This document shows positions 53,469 to 62,609 of a DNA stretch of 64,000 nucleotides, one piece after another (positions within the stretch are counted from its first letter, which is position 1; each line of letters starts with the position of its first letter). Source of the DNA: Cyclobacteriaceae bacterium (GTDB taxonomy: Bacteria > Bacteroidota > Bacteroidia > Cytophagales > Cyclobacteriaceae); the NCBI GenBank assembly GCA_028278225.1, contig JANQEU010000046.1, positions 124,001 to 188,000 on the forward strand, read 5' to 3'. A program made the position numbers and the translations under genes. The notes beneath the pieces are model-generated. The model was not told the origin of the DNA. It searched no databases and worked only from the letters and a program-made list of their open reading frames with translations.

Positions 53469-54527
53469 ATGTCCTCACATATTAAACGAAGAAGTTTTCT
53501 AAAAAAAATTTCTGCAGGGGTTCTGGGTACAGGCATTGCTTTAAATACACATGCTTTTGGAGAAAATTATCCGCGTGTCATTGTCCCAAAAAGAAAATCA
53601 TCCATTTATAACCCAAATCCCAACGTCGCACTGGTAAAAGGGCCGGACAGGAAAACCAACATGTATGAAGCACTAAAACTGATCGAGGATGATGTGAGAA
53701 AATCCATTGGGGACAAGCAAGTGGTAATAAAGCCGAATTTTACACGTGTTAAAAAAGAAGACTGGCTTGCTTCAACACATGTCGACAATGTGCACGCTCT
53801 CCTGGAATTTCTTAAGCCGTTTTACAAAAAGAAGATAATCATTGCGGAAGGTTGCGGAGGAGCAGAACCCATCGCAGTGCCCGTTGAAAATTTTGGATAC
53901 AATAAGCTAAAAGATGAATATGATGTAGCGTTCTATGATTTGAGCAAGGATAATTATTCTACCTTGACTCTTCTGGATACTGATATCCGGCCTATGCCAA
54001 TTATGACCTCAAATCTCTTACTTGATCCGGATACATATGTTATTTCTGCGGCTGTGATGAAAACTCACAGGCTTGCTGTAGTGACGCTTGGTTTGAAAAA
54101 TATCGCACTGGCAGCACCTATGAATTTTGGTCGCGGAAAGAACGAGAGAGGTAAACTCCACAAGAGACCGATGTTTGAGAATCAAAAAGTCTTTAATTAC
54201 AACTCGTTCCTTATGTCGCAATATACTTATCCCGATTTGGCTATCATTGATGGATTTGTAGGCATGGAAGGACAAGGACCTTTGTTTGGAGATCCTATTG
54301 AAGTCGGCGTGGCCATAGCCAGTACCGATTGCATCGCAGCTGATCGGGTCGGGACCGAAGTCATGGGGCATGATTTTCGGCATGTAGCACACCTGGTCTA
54401 TTGCGCCAATGCAAAAATGGGTGAAGGAGATATCGCAAAAATTAATCTTTTGGGGGATAAAGTTGCTGATTGCAAAAAGAATTTCAGGAAAACTGATGAT
54501 TATGATAAAATCATTCAATGGAATTGA
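53469..54527 (+). CDS. Tat-signal DUF362 protein
   Basis: The 352-residue protein starts after a strong ribosome-binding site (aaaggaggtaaaat before ATG). The N-terminus carries a twin-arginine signal (KRRSFLKKISAGVLGTGIAL). The remainder matches DUF362: VVIKPNFTRVKKEDWLASTH, IIIAEGCGGAEPIAVPVENF, MKTHRLAVVTLGLKNIALAA, IDGFVGMEGQGPLFGDPIEV, and DCIAADRVGTEVMGHDFRHV. Some DUF362 proteins carry ferredoxin domains or sit beside them; this one has none, but a ferredoxin-type gene is the next gene downstream, convergent. Function is unknown. Confidence 0.9.
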   Translation: MSSHIKRRSFLKKISAGVLGTGIALNTHAFGENYPRVIVPKRKSSIYNPNPNVALVKGPDRKTNMYEALKLIEDDVRKSIGDKQVVIKPNFTRVKKEDWLASTHVDNVHALLEFLKPFYKKKIIIAEGCGGAEPIAVPVENFGYNKLKDEYDVAFYDLSKDNYSTLTLLDTDIRPMPIMTSNLLLDPDTYVISAAVMKTHRLAVVTLGLKNIALAAPMNFGRGKNERGKLHKRPMFENQKVFNYNSFLMSQYTYPDLAIIDGFVGMEGQGPLFGDPIEVGVAIASTDCIAADRVGTEVMGHDFRHVAHLVYCANAKMGEGDIAKINLLGDKVADCKKNFRKTDDYDKIIQWN

Positions 54528-54556
54528 GAGGACTCAAAATAATACTGTGATCAGGG

Positions 54557-54580
54557 CCAGTCTGCCAACAGGCAAACTGG
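54557..54580. terminator. hairpin between convergent DUF362 and ferredoxin-type genes
   Basis: ccagtctgcc (54557-54566) pairs with ggcaaactgg (54571-54580) with one mismatch and a 4-base loop. No T-run follows, so it is a hairpin of terminator-like position but uncertain function. Confidence 0.45.
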
Positions 54581-54661
54581 GATGCCATGCGCTGGATGGG
54601 CCTATTAACTGTCCGCAAATGAAGTGAGGGCAGTCTCGCTCATAAATGACCAAATCCAGTC

Positions 54662-55940
54662 TTAATTCTGATTTACTGAAATTAGCCTCTCAAGGTACCT
54701 GGACTTCACCTGTTTACTGGCCAATACCTGCTTCATGGGAGGCAGTTTTAAGATGACACCAAGGATAGCAGCCAAAGCCCGGTGACTCCAAAAGACCTGG
54801 TTGTCGAAAATCAGGTTTTGCAGTTTCCCACGCTCAATGGCCATCACAACAGCCTTATGTGTTCCATTTAAAGGGGTAATTACCCTGTACTTTCTTGAGC
54901 TTAGCTGCAGACTGTCCTTGGTACATACTTTGACACAAAGTCCGCAACCCAGGCAGATATCTTCGTTTAATGATGCTTTTTTACGTTTTGGCCTTTTGGG
55001 ATCGTTCGCGGTTACTAACGCCATGGCTTCCACAGGGCATATATCCACGCACTTAGCGCATCCATTGCAGGTTGATTCATCCAGTTTGGGAATAAAATTG
55101 GTAGTATGCACAGGTTGCAGAATAGCAAATTTTCTTGCAGCGATCATGGCTTCACAGCAGCAACCACAGCAGTTGCAGATGAAATTCACATTTTCCCTCA
55201 CATTCTCTCCAAATTGAACCAGGTTACAATCATAGGCCTCCTGAAGAAGGGCATGCCCCTCGGACTTATCAACACGTCTTGCAATATTGTGTTTGATCAG
55301 GGATGCTGCAGAAGTGTTGAAGGTCATGCAGATCTCCATCGGCGCATTGCAAGCCTTTCCCATATGATACATTTTGTGACGGCAATAACAGGTACCAACC
55401 GCCATATCAGACGCAGATTCAATTACTTCAGAAGCTCGTTCGTAATCATGCACATGCAATGCATTTTCGGAAGTAAGAACGGGTTCATGTACAAATGTCC
55501 TTCCCAGTCTTGTCTCACCGGTACCAAAAAGGTCCTTTATGAAGTCCTCTTCAACATTGAGGTATTGATAGAACAATTCACTTAATACCTTTTGATCAAT
55601 GTCTTCCCGGACCCGCATCATTGAAAACTCAAAAAACCCGGCCATTGGCGGAGGCAGGACATAAAGAGATTCCCCGTTTTGATGCATATCAACCAGAATA
55701 CCCCTACCGGCCAATCGATCCAGTATTTTACGGGATTCCGTGTGACTTATTTTCCAGATTTTACCGGCTTTTCGAGTTGAAGGGTTTAATAGGAAGTACT
55801 GCAATGAGACTGGCCTCTTTTTCACTCATCAACATCTCTAGGATCCGGAATAAAACTTTGGTGGGGGGCGCCCCCTGGGGAAATTTATTGATCCTGTCTG
55901 CCAGGTGCGTGTATCCTTTTTTGATGGTATGATGTGACAT
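54662..55940 (-). pseudogene. 4Fe-4S ferredoxin-type protein gene broken by a single-base frameshift
   Basis: The downstream frame (from about 55768) encodes two classical 4Fe-4S motifs (CNGCAKCVDICPVEAM and CLGCGLCVKVCTKDSL) and extra cysteine clusters (VGTCYCRHKM, FICNCCGCCC). Its annotated-looking start at 55825 is only a GTG within an unrelated peptide. The true N-terminus is in the neighbouring frame: ATG at 55940, MSHHTIKKGYTHLADRINKF, continuing to MSEKEASLIAVLPIKPFNSK and then a stop. Reading passes cleanly into KAGKIWKISHTESRKILDRL if one A is removed from the AAAA run at 55769-55772. The upstream part is a winged-helix-like segment typical of this family. Either the gene is inactivated, or a sequencing error, or a programmed shift is present. 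Confidence 0.8.
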
Positions 55941-56051
55941 CTGAAAAATCTAATGCCGGTAACTTCAAGGTAGCTGTCTTTAAATTTTATTACAATGATG
56001 GAAGTCAGGGGGTGACCTAAGAAATGGACATCTCACACTATATATTTAATC

Positions 56052-58673
56052 TCATTCATTTCTCAACACCTTCACCGGATTGGTGAGCGCGGCTTTGACA
56101 GTCTGGTGGCTGATAGTGACCAGGGCAATAACCAGGAGTGCCAACCCTGAAGCAACGTAGATCCACCATTGCAGATTGATACGGTAAGCAAAATTACCCA
56201 GCCACAAATTACCCAAATAGTAAATCAATGGCCATGCAACCATATTGGCAAGTAGGATAAGAATGACGAACTGCCTCGAAAGCACCAATAGTAACCCTCG
56301 TAAGGACGCACCAAGTACTTTTCTGATGCCGACCTCCTTCAACTTCGACTGTACTGAAAATGTCACCAGACCATAGAGACCCAGGCAGGCGAGGATCACG
56401 GCCAGGGCTGAAAATAAATTGATCAAACTGGCGAGTTTTTGTTCCTGTTCATACATCTGTTGAATGCCATCTTCCAGAAAGGTCACATCGAATGGCGAAG
56501 CGCCGACGATTGACTTCCAATCACTTTCCAGCAATGACAACGTTTCAGAGATATTTCCCGGGGCAACTTTAACCAGCATGAGTTCGGTATTCGTAAAAGG
56601 CATAACAATAGCCATTGGAGCAATATCCGTATGCAATGAATTAAAATGGAAATCTTTGACAACTCCAATTACCGATCTTTCGGCTCTTGTAAAGTTGATT
56701 TTGGTACCTACAGGCTGCTCCAACCCCATTAAACCAACTGCGGTTTCATTCAGGATCATTGCGGTTGAATCACTGGGAAAGTCCTTTGAGAAGAACCGGC
56801 CTTCAACGAGTTCGATCCCGGTGAGGTCCAGGAAATCGTGATCCGTTTGATAGTAAGCCAATTGGTAAGCCTGATCCTCCCGTGCACCTGCTAAATTGGC
56901 AGGTCCTGATGAACTCCCGCCATCGAAACTGTGGTTGCTCATGGCCACATTGATCACCTGTGAGTGTTGCTCAAACCTGTTTTTCAGAGAAGTATAGTGT
57001 CTGGCCATATCTTCCCGGAGCACTTTTATCTGAAGGATATTTTCTTTGTCAAACCCTAAATATTTGTTTCTCACAAAATCCATTTGAGAAACAATTACAA
57101 TGCTGCCCGCTATGAGCATCAATGAGATGACAAATTGAAAAACCATTAACCCGCTTCTAAATGCTGCCCCCGTTTTCCCGGTTTTAAGATTTCCACGCAA
57201 AGCGGCAATAGGACTAAAACCTGAAAGAATGGCGGACGGATATGATCCGGACAAAATCCCGATTATAAAAGTTGCTCCTACCAAAAGCGGAACAAGAAAG
57301 ATATACTCTGATAAAGCAGGCAATTCCACACCCAGTTGCTCCCGGAAATATGACCGGCTAAAAAAGATGAGCATAAAAGCAACCAACAAGCTCATGAAAC
57401 ATACCACTACGGACTCAACCAGAAACTGGAGGACAATCTTTCCCTTCGCCGCACCCAGAACCTTGCGAATTCCGATCTCCTTACCCCTGCCGAGAGACAA
57501 GGCTGTGGACAAATTCATGAAATTGAACCCGGCTATCACAAGGATCAAAATGGCCACTACGGACAAGCCGTATATGGTCGACCTGTTGCCATTCCGGATT
57601 GATTCCCCCACGTTCGTGTACTTACCTGATCCAAGATAGATTGAGCGTAGCGGTTGTAGTTCTGTGATCGTTTTAATATTCGCCCTGTTGATGTTTGCGT
57701 TGTAGAGAGCGACGATCTGATCATTTATACTGTTGGGATCAGCATGTGGGGACAACAAAGCATAGGTGTGAAAACCTGCCCATGACCAACTATTAAGATC
57801 GGCAAGGTAGCCATCGGGAACCCTGAATGTTTCGAATGAAATTAACATATCAAAAGTGATATGTGAATTTGAAGGCAAAGGTTCCAATATACCTGTTACG
57901 AGTAATGACCTGTCATTGTCAAAAGTGATCACCTTACCCATCGGATCTTCCGAGCCGAAATATTTGGTCGCCATATCTTCGGTAATGACAATGGCGTTTG
58001 GATTATTTAAAGCGGTTGAACGGTCCCCTGATATAAGTTTGAAATCGAATATCCGGAGAAAGACCGAGTCGGCATAAAAGACATTACCCTGATTAAAAAT
58101 CCTGTCGCCCACTGAATACGTGTGGTCATCGGCATATCTCAGTCGTGTGACCTTTTCTATTCCTGAGATATTGTTCCGTATTCCGGGAGCAAGTGCCGGA
58201 GGAGTCCTTGCCCAGAATATGGACCCGGATGACCGCTCGAAGGTATTGGTTACACGATATATCTGTTCCTGATTTTCATGGAACTGATCAAATGAGAGTT
58301 CCATTCTGACATAAAAAAATATGATAAGGCAGCTTGCCAGTCCTACTGCCAATCCGAATATATTGATGGAAGCGTAACTTTTGTTTCTCACCAGGTTTCT
58401 GACTGTAATTAGGAGATAGTTTCTGATCATAGCCGAATTATTTGAGTGATAACGATTGGTTTTTTTCTCTCTTTTTAATGTATGGCGGTTTATAAATCGA
58501 AGAACATCGATCCAATAGTCTAACCTCGCTTTTAGCGGCCCCTGTTTTTCAATCTTTTCCAGGTAATTTTCATGCAGGTCGCCGAGAATGGTCTCACATA
58601 ATCTTTCGCAACAGTACCATTTAAAAAACCGGTCTGCCCATTTGGGAGGAACTGGATGAAACGTCTTCCTCAT
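56052..58673 (-). CDS. FtsX/MacB-type ABC transporter permease with Bacteroidota prefix domain
   Basis: The 873-residue protein begins with permease prefix domain 2 (PPKWADRFFKWYCCERLCET, ILGDLHENYLEKIEKQGP), then a first membrane helix near residue 95-115, a MacB-type periplasmic domain (YRVTNTFERSSGSIFWARTP), an FtsX core (GRGKEIGIRKVLGAAKGKIV), a second periplasmic domain and a second FtsX core (KLKEVGIRKVLGASLRGLLL). Such permeases export peptides or transmit force to the periplasm; their substrates are largely unknown. Its start overlaps the stop of the PadR gene by 4 nt (ATGA). No ATPase gene is adjacent, as is common in this group. Confidence 0.93.
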   Translation of the reverse strand: MRKTFHPVPPKWADRFFKWYCCERLCETILGDLHENYLEKIEKQGPLKARLDYWIDVLRFINRHTLKREKKTNRYHSNNSAMIRNYLLITVRNLVRNKSYASINIFGLAVGLASCLIIFFYVRMELSFDQFHENQEQIYRVTNTFERSSGSIFWARTPPALAPGIRNNISGIEKVTRLRYADDHTYSVGDRIFNQGNVFYADSVFLRIFDFKLISGDRSTALNNPNAIVITEDMATKYFGSEDPMGKVITFDNDRSLLVTGILEPLPSNSHITFDMLISFETFRVPDGYLADLNSWSWAGFHTYALLSPHADPNSINDQIVALYNANINRANIKTITELQPLRSIYLGSGKYTNVGESIRNGNRSTIYGLSVVAILILVIAGFNFMNLSTALSLGRGKEIGIRKVLGAAKGKIVLQFLVESVVVCFMSLLVAFMLIFFSRSYFREQLGVELPALSEYIFLVPLLVGATFIIGILSGSYPSAILSGFSPIAALRGNLKTGKTGAAFRSGLMVFQFVISLMLIAGSIVIVSQMDFVRNKYLGFDKENILQIKVLREDMARHYTSLKNRFEQHSQVINVAMSNHSFDGGSSSGPANLAGAREDQAYQLAYYQTDHDFLDLTGIELVEGRFFSKDFPSDSTAMILNETAVGLMGLEQPVGTKINFTRAERSVIGVVKDFHFNSLHTDIAPMAIVMPFTNTELMLVKVAPGNISETLSLLESDWKSIVGASPFDVTFLEDGIQQMYEQEQKLASLINLFSALAVILACLGLYGLVTFSVQSKLKEVGIRKVLGASLRGLLLVLSRQFVILILLANMVAWPLIYYLGNLWLGNFAYRINLQWWIYVASGLALLVIALVTISHQTVKAALTNPVKVLRNE

Positions 58674-58999
58674 ATATTTTTCAGAACAAATTCGGGGATC
58701 ATGTTCCAGAGTTGATTTCTGGCTTCTTTGGATTCGGTTAATGCGGATTTGCCAAGCGCAGTGATGACAAAAAACCGTTTCCGACGACCGCCCCGTTCGG
58801 AAGTGGCTCCTCCAACCCTTGATTGCACAAATCCTTTTTCTTCTAACCGGTAGAGTGCTGTATGCACACTACTCATAGTCACTGATCTGTCAAGTTTCTC
58901 CTCAATTGCTTTCGTTATGGATAATCCATACGCCTGATCATGCTGTGCCGCCACCAACAAAAGGACAATTTCCTCAAATTCACCTAAAGCGTGTTTCAT
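58670..58999 (-). CDS. PadR-family transcriptional regulator
   Basis: The 109-residue protein is a PadR winged helix: EFEEIVLLLVAAQHDQAYGL, SMSSVHTALYRLEEKGFVQS-like (TMSSVHTALYRLEEKGFVQS), RRKRFFVITALGKSALTES. It lacks the long C-terminal helix of PadR subfamily 1 and is of the short subfamily 2 type. PadR genes directly ahead of FtsX-like permeases with prefix domains are a frequent pair in Bacteroidota; the regulator probably controls this operon. Confidence 0.93.
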   Translation of the reverse strand: MKHALGEFEEIVLLLVAAQHDQAYGLSITKAIEEKLDRSVTMSSVHTALYRLEEKGFVQSRVGGATSERGGRRKRFFVITALGKSALTESKEARNQLWNMIPEFVLKNI

Positions 59000-59037
59000 T
59001 TAATCGGTTATTTACCCATTTGTAAAAGTAATTGATT

Positions 59038-59081
59038 TAACGGTGATCCTTTATGAAAGTTTCGTTACCTGGTGACCGTTA
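59038..59081. promoter_or_regulatory. inverted repeat upstream of padR-like gene, possible operator
   Basis: taacggt (59038-59044) is matched by accgtta (59075-59081). It lies 39-82 nt upstream of the PadR start codon, in the divergent region shared with the serine hydrolase gene, and could be the regulator's own site. The evidence is position and symmetry only. Confidence 0.3.
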
Positions 59082-59246
59082 CCCGGCCTTCGATGAAGAT
59101 ACCTGATTCTAAGTTCCTTCAGCCCGATTGATACCGGGATCAACTTTTCTCCTAATTGATTTGGTGATAAACAGGGGCATGAAATCATTTCAAAATGGAT
59201 AATCTAAAATTAATCTTTCAGTAAATTCAGGGGTAAAATATGTAAC

Positions 59247-60377
59247 ATGAGAATGGCTCCGGGCTATATCCTACTGTACAATTTTCTGCTCTCATTAGTT
59301 ATCCTAATAGGGTGCTCGGAACCTGACGACGCGACTATTGATTCCAAAATAGAAGAACTTCGGGAAGTTTATGATCTTCCTTCCATTGCAACAGCTATTA
59401 TCAAGGATGATAAAATTATCTGGGAAGGTTTCTATGGTTTTGCTGATGAGGATAATAAAGTAATCCCTGATAATGAGACCATTTACGGAGTGGGTTCGGT
59501 TTCCAAATTAATTACGGTAACGGCAGTAATGCAACAGGTCGAACGTGGCAACCTGGACCTGGATGTCAATGTCAACAATTACCTGGACTTTACGGTCAGG
59601 AATCCTCATTATCCGGATGATACGATCACTACACGAATGCTGCTCACTCACAGATCAAGTCTGGCCTGGCCAGATGGCACGATTGTCCCCGACTTTTACA
59701 AAACATACCCCGGAGATACCGCCCCGAACCTTGGGCGATGGCTTGAGTCTTTCTTGGAATCCGGGGATGCCTGGCTGGATGAAAGGCCCGGGAAACTTGA
59801 GCAATATTCCAATACCGCGATTTCGCTGGCCGGATATATAGTGGAGCGGCTATCAGGTATTGATTTTGCACAATATTGTCGAGAGAACATTTTCTCTGTA
59901 CTGGATATGACTCACACGGATTTCCAACATCAATTTCTGACCCACGGTGTTCAGGCTAAACCCTATCCGGGAACTGACAAATACAGCATAGCACAGTATC
60001 CATCAGGTGGATTGAAAACCACCACTTCCGACCTCAGCAAGTTTATAGTTGCCTATCTGCGGGGTGGCATATTGGAGGAAAACAGAATTCTTGAGGCCTC
60101 CTCTATCGGGAAAATGTGGACCATACAAAACGATAATTCATCCTACGGTCTTGTCTGGTATAAGACCGGGATAGGATATGGTCATGGAGGTGCATTTCAT
60201 GGTGTGACAGCCCAGGTTGAAATAGACAAAATTCGAAAACTTGGGTTTATCATATTAATTAATAAGACCAGATGGCTCATTAGTGATCCCGATATTGCCT
60301 ATTCAGGTGGTGAGCTCAACAAGTTGATTGCCAGCTGGATGAACGATTTGATTCAAACGGCTTCAGACGGGTCCTGA
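59247..60377 (+). CDS. beta-lactamase-like serine hydrolase, lipoprotein (1)
   Basis: The 376-residue protein has a lipoprotein signal (FLLSLVILIGC, lipobox LIGC) and a class C beta-lactamase-type fold: VGSVSKLITVTAVMQQVERG with the SxxK nucleophile (SVSK), the second motif QYSNTAISLAGYIVERLSG (YxN), and GYGHGGAFHGVTAQVE (HxG). Members hydrolyse D-amino peptides, esters or beta-lactams; peptidase/esterase activity is more likely than resistance. The gene is convergent with a second member at 60558-61706 that is only distantly similar. Confidence 0.9.
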   Translation: MRMAPGYILLYNFLLSLVILIGCSEPDDATIDSKIEELREVYDLPSIATAIIKDDKIIWEGFYGFADEDNKVIPDNETIYGVGSVSKLITVTAVMQQVERGNLDLDVNVNNYLDFTVRNPHYPDDTITTRMLLTHRSSLAWPDGTIVPDFYKTYPGDTAPNLGRWLESFLESGDAWLDERPGKLEQYSNTAISLAGYIVERLSGIDFAQYCRENIFSVLDMTHTDFQHQFLTHGVQAKPYPGTDKYSIAQYPSGGLKTTTSDLSKFIVAYLRGGILEENRILEASSIGKMWTIQNDNSSYGLVWYKTGIGYGHGGAFHGVTAQVEIDKIRKLGFIILINKTRWLISDPDIAYSGGELNKLIASWMNDLIQTASDGS

Positions 60378-60385
60378 AAAAAGCA

Positions 60386-60456
60386 AGTGGAGTACCCCAT
60401 TTGACTTTTCATGTGATCCGACCTGCCACTGACAGACAGGCCGGGGCCCCTCCACT
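60386..60456. repeat. 71-bp inverted-repeat element between convergent serine hydrolase genes
   Basis: agtggag (60386-60392) pairs with ctccact (60450-60456), and cccc/gggg just inside extends it. The loop holds gtgatccgac, the sequence that also ends the tRNA-Lys repeats at 62268, 62509 and 62609. It may serve as bidirectional terminator and as a relative of those repeats. Confidence 0.5.
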
Positions 60457-60557
60457 GCGTTCATCTTCCAATTCGCGATCTGCCTGGAACAATAACAACA
60501 AATTGCTTAAACTAACATCTTATTATTTTATAGGCTTGCAATAAATACTCCGGATAA

Positions 60558-61706
60558 TTATTGTGTTGTTTCTAAATGACTGACAACTACGTCAAGGATA
60601 TTTGAAATGCTCATGAACATTGCTTCCCCTTCTTCCGTATTGTCCATCAATCCGATGGAAACCCCATAATCGGGCAGGTATGCTGCCATAGCGGCATAGC
60701 CAGGCGCATTACCCGAGTGTCCATATAATCTGATGTCGTTGAATTGCTGGGGATTGAACAAAACGACTCCAAGACCATATCCTGCTGATAAATATTCCTC
60801 CCCCGTACATGGAGAATGAAAAGTGAGCATTTGATCAAGGGATTGTGCATTTAGAACAATGCCATCATGAAAGAGCGCTTTAATCCATTTTGCCAGTTCT
60901 TCAGAAGTGGTAAACACTTCACCGCCAATGCCAGTGGCAAAAGCTGTTCTCTGCCATGAATAGAAGTCATCATAATTGCCATCTTCATTCAGATCCCACC
61001 AGCCATGAGCAACACCTGGCGGAAGGGTAGCTCCCATTGTTGTAAATGTATTTGACAAACCTAAAGGTTGAAAAAATCGCTCTTCGTTAACTGCAGGAAT
61101 ACCAGATCCTTCCAACTCCCCGATGATCATTCGCAGTAGATTATAACCCGTGTTAGAATAATGCCAGTCAGTTCCCTTGGGATAAACCGGCTCACGGTTA
61201 AACTCCAGTATTATTTCCTCCGGAGTCCAAACCCTTGATGGCTCATCAAAAATATTAACCCAATAGTCATCATTTTTGACAAAGTCATAGAGTCCGCCAG
61301 TATGGTTTAAAAGTTGACGTATGGTAATAGAACCATCGATGTGGGGATAAGATGAAATCCACCTGGAGATAGGTTCATCCAATGTGATTCCATTCTCTTC
61401 CACAAGCTGGAGAATAGTAACCGCGGTAAAAGTTTTGGCAATACTTCCAGCTCCAAATTGCATGTCTGTTGTTACAGGTTTTGTACCATAAGATATGCCG
61501 CTGGCGCCGGTCCAGGTTTCACCATCAGGCATAATGACCGTTGCAGAAACGCCTTTACCTTTGAAAGACGCCAGGCCATCGTCCAGGGCTTGCTGCAACT
61601 CTTCACCCAGCGTAATCTGTGGTGTGGGTGACGTATCTTTTGAGCAGGACACCAGGCCCCATATCTGCATTGACAACAGCGCGAGGACAATGAATGATTT
61701 TTTCAT
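60558..61706 (-). CDS. beta-lactamase-like serine hydrolase, lipoprotein (2)
   Basis: I prefer the ATG at 61706 (MKKSFIVLALLSMQIW), which gives a clean lipoprotein signal with lipobox LVSC; an upstream ATG at 61760 is possible. Motifs are GAGSIAKTFTAVTILQLVEE (SxxK as SIAK), HYSNTGYNLLRMIIGELEGS (YxN) and LYGHSGNAPGYAAMAAYLPD (HxG). The fold and cell location match the convergent neighbour, but sequences differ widely, so this is not a recent duplication. It likely cleaves D-amino or ester bonds in the periplasm. Confidence 0.9.
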   Translation of the reverse strand: MKKSFIVLALLSMQIWGLVSCSKDTSPTPQITLGEELQQALDDGLASFKGKGVSATVIMPDGETWTGASGISYGTKPVTTDMQFGAGSIAKTFTAVTILQLVEENGITLDEPISRWISSYPHIDGSITIRQLLNHTGGLYDFVKNDDYWVNIFDEPSRVWTPEEIILEFNREPVYPKGTDWHYSNTGYNLLRMIIGELEGSGIPAVNEERFFQPLGLSNTFTTMGATLPPGVAHGWWDLNEDGNYDDFYSWQRTAFATGIGGEVFTTSEELAKWIKALFHDGIVLNAQSLDQMLTFHSPCTGEEYLSAGYGLGVVLFNPQQFNDIRLYGHSGNAPGYAAMAAYLPDYGVSIGLMDNTEEGEAMFMSISNILDVVVSHLETTQ

Positions 61707-61832
61707 GGTTTCTCTATTTTTTGCTAATGAATTCATAAATGGGACATTTGCAAATGACATTGCACTGACTTTCAGTTCTAATTAACTGCGATAGCATACA
61801 AATAACACCGTCATGCTCGCCTTCAAACCAAC

Positions 61833-62016
61833 ATGAGCTCGGGTTAACAACCTCCAAAAAACTGTCTTATCGAATGAAATGAGATATCTTTTCAGTTTGT
61901 TGTATCTACTGCCATATTTTGCAGAGCTATGAAATGATGAAAGTTTTCTCCTTTGTCGAAACGACTGTTTTTTGGAGGTTTTAGCTTTTAGAATTTCATT
62001 TTTTTTCCGAACTCAT
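61833..62016. repeat. 184-bp palindromic non-coding repeat, family 1 copy 2
   Basis: Terminal arms atgagctcggg (61833-61843) and ccgaactcat (62007-62016) are inverted repeats, and a nested pair starts cctccaaaaaactgtc (61851-61866) against gactgttttttggagg (61963-61978) with two mismatches. It is the reverse-orientation relative of the element at 10547-10748: both share tcgaat-aaatgagatatctttt and ttctcct blocks in the same relative order. Confidence 0.7.
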
Positions 62017-62363
62017 TGAATTATCAGCTTAATTGTCCGTCCGTTTTCTCCTCTCAATTTTGCGGTAGCCGGCAGTCCGCCTCCCTGTCATTGTTGGGTA
62101 CGACTAATAGTAATACTTCTCCTTTTCGAATGTCTTTCCGTTTCTAGATTTTACTGTGCTGTAACCATGGAGTTTGAATGAGTCTAGAGTTACATCTCTA
62201 ATTTCAGATGTTAGCGTTACAGTCTTGAATAGAAAAGACCGCAATTCCGGACAGGTCTTTTGATTTAGTGATCCGACCCCGGCATGCGCCGGGACAGGCT
62301 GGGGGTCCCCCGACACTCATTTCATTCAGTCGGGACAGGCTTCTCGCCAATGTTGATAAAAAG

Positions 62364-62504
62364 AAGGTGTCTCAAAAGTCCCGATTTCTGAGCAGGGCAA
62401 AGAATCTCCTCATAGTATGATACTGGTTATCAGTAGACTGAGATCCTTCCCCCGATAAATATCGGGGTCAGGAATTCGTCAATTTTTGACTTTTGAGGCA
62501 CCTT
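62364..62504. repeat. palindromic dispersed repeat, family 2 copy B
   Basis: Arms aaggtgtctcaaaagtc (62364-62380) and gacttttgaggcacctt (62488-62504) are inverted repeats, and the inside follows the same order of blocks as copy A at 17952-18089 (agtcccgatttctgag, agaatct, agatccttc, ttttgactttt). The inner stem differs: cccgata/tatcggg here. Confidence 0.7.
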
Positions 62505-62508
62505 CCAC

Positions 62509-62526
62509 GTGATCCGACTGGGGCTC
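62509..62526. repeat. 18-bp duplicate of the tRNA-Lys 3' end
   Basis: gtgatccgactggggctc at 62509-62526 repeats exactly the bases at 62609-62626, which are the 3' end of tRNA-Lys. The distance is 100 bp. Short exact copies of a tRNA 3' end are typical of integration (att) sites or of tRNA-derived repeats. Confidence 0.75.
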
Positions 62527-62577
62527 CCCGACACTCATTTCATTCAGTCGGGACAGGCTTCTCGCCCCTCCCAATAC

Positions 62578-62605
62578 AAAAAAAGCTCTCACTTCGTGAA
62601 AGCTT
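62578..62605 (-). terminator. intrinsic terminator of tRNA-Lys
   Basis: On the minus strand a stem of aagctttcac with gtgagagctt (one mismatch, loop of three) is followed by a run of T (62578-62584 complement). It starts 5 nt after the tRNA. Confidence 0.85.
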
Positions 62606-62609
62606 ACCG

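Larger units (their letters stand above)
62308..62566. repeat. 41-bp direct repeats flanking family 2 copy B
   Basis: The 41-bp sequence starting ccccgacactcatttcattc occurs at 62308-62348 and at 62526-62566 in the same orientation. Each copy contains a 6-bp stem (cccgac/gtcggg). Between them lies the family 2 palindrome. Each is preceded by gtgatccgac, the tRNA-Lys end sequence. Confidence 0.85.

Noticed and set aside
59247-61706. The two serine hydrolases as a recent tandem (inverted) duplication
   Set aside because: Their sequences share only the family motifs; the rest differs too much for a recent copy.
62104-62316. 70-codon minus-strand open frame beside the repeat cluster
   Set aside because: It runs through one of the 41-bp repeats, has no ribosome-binding site and no recognisable protein sense.
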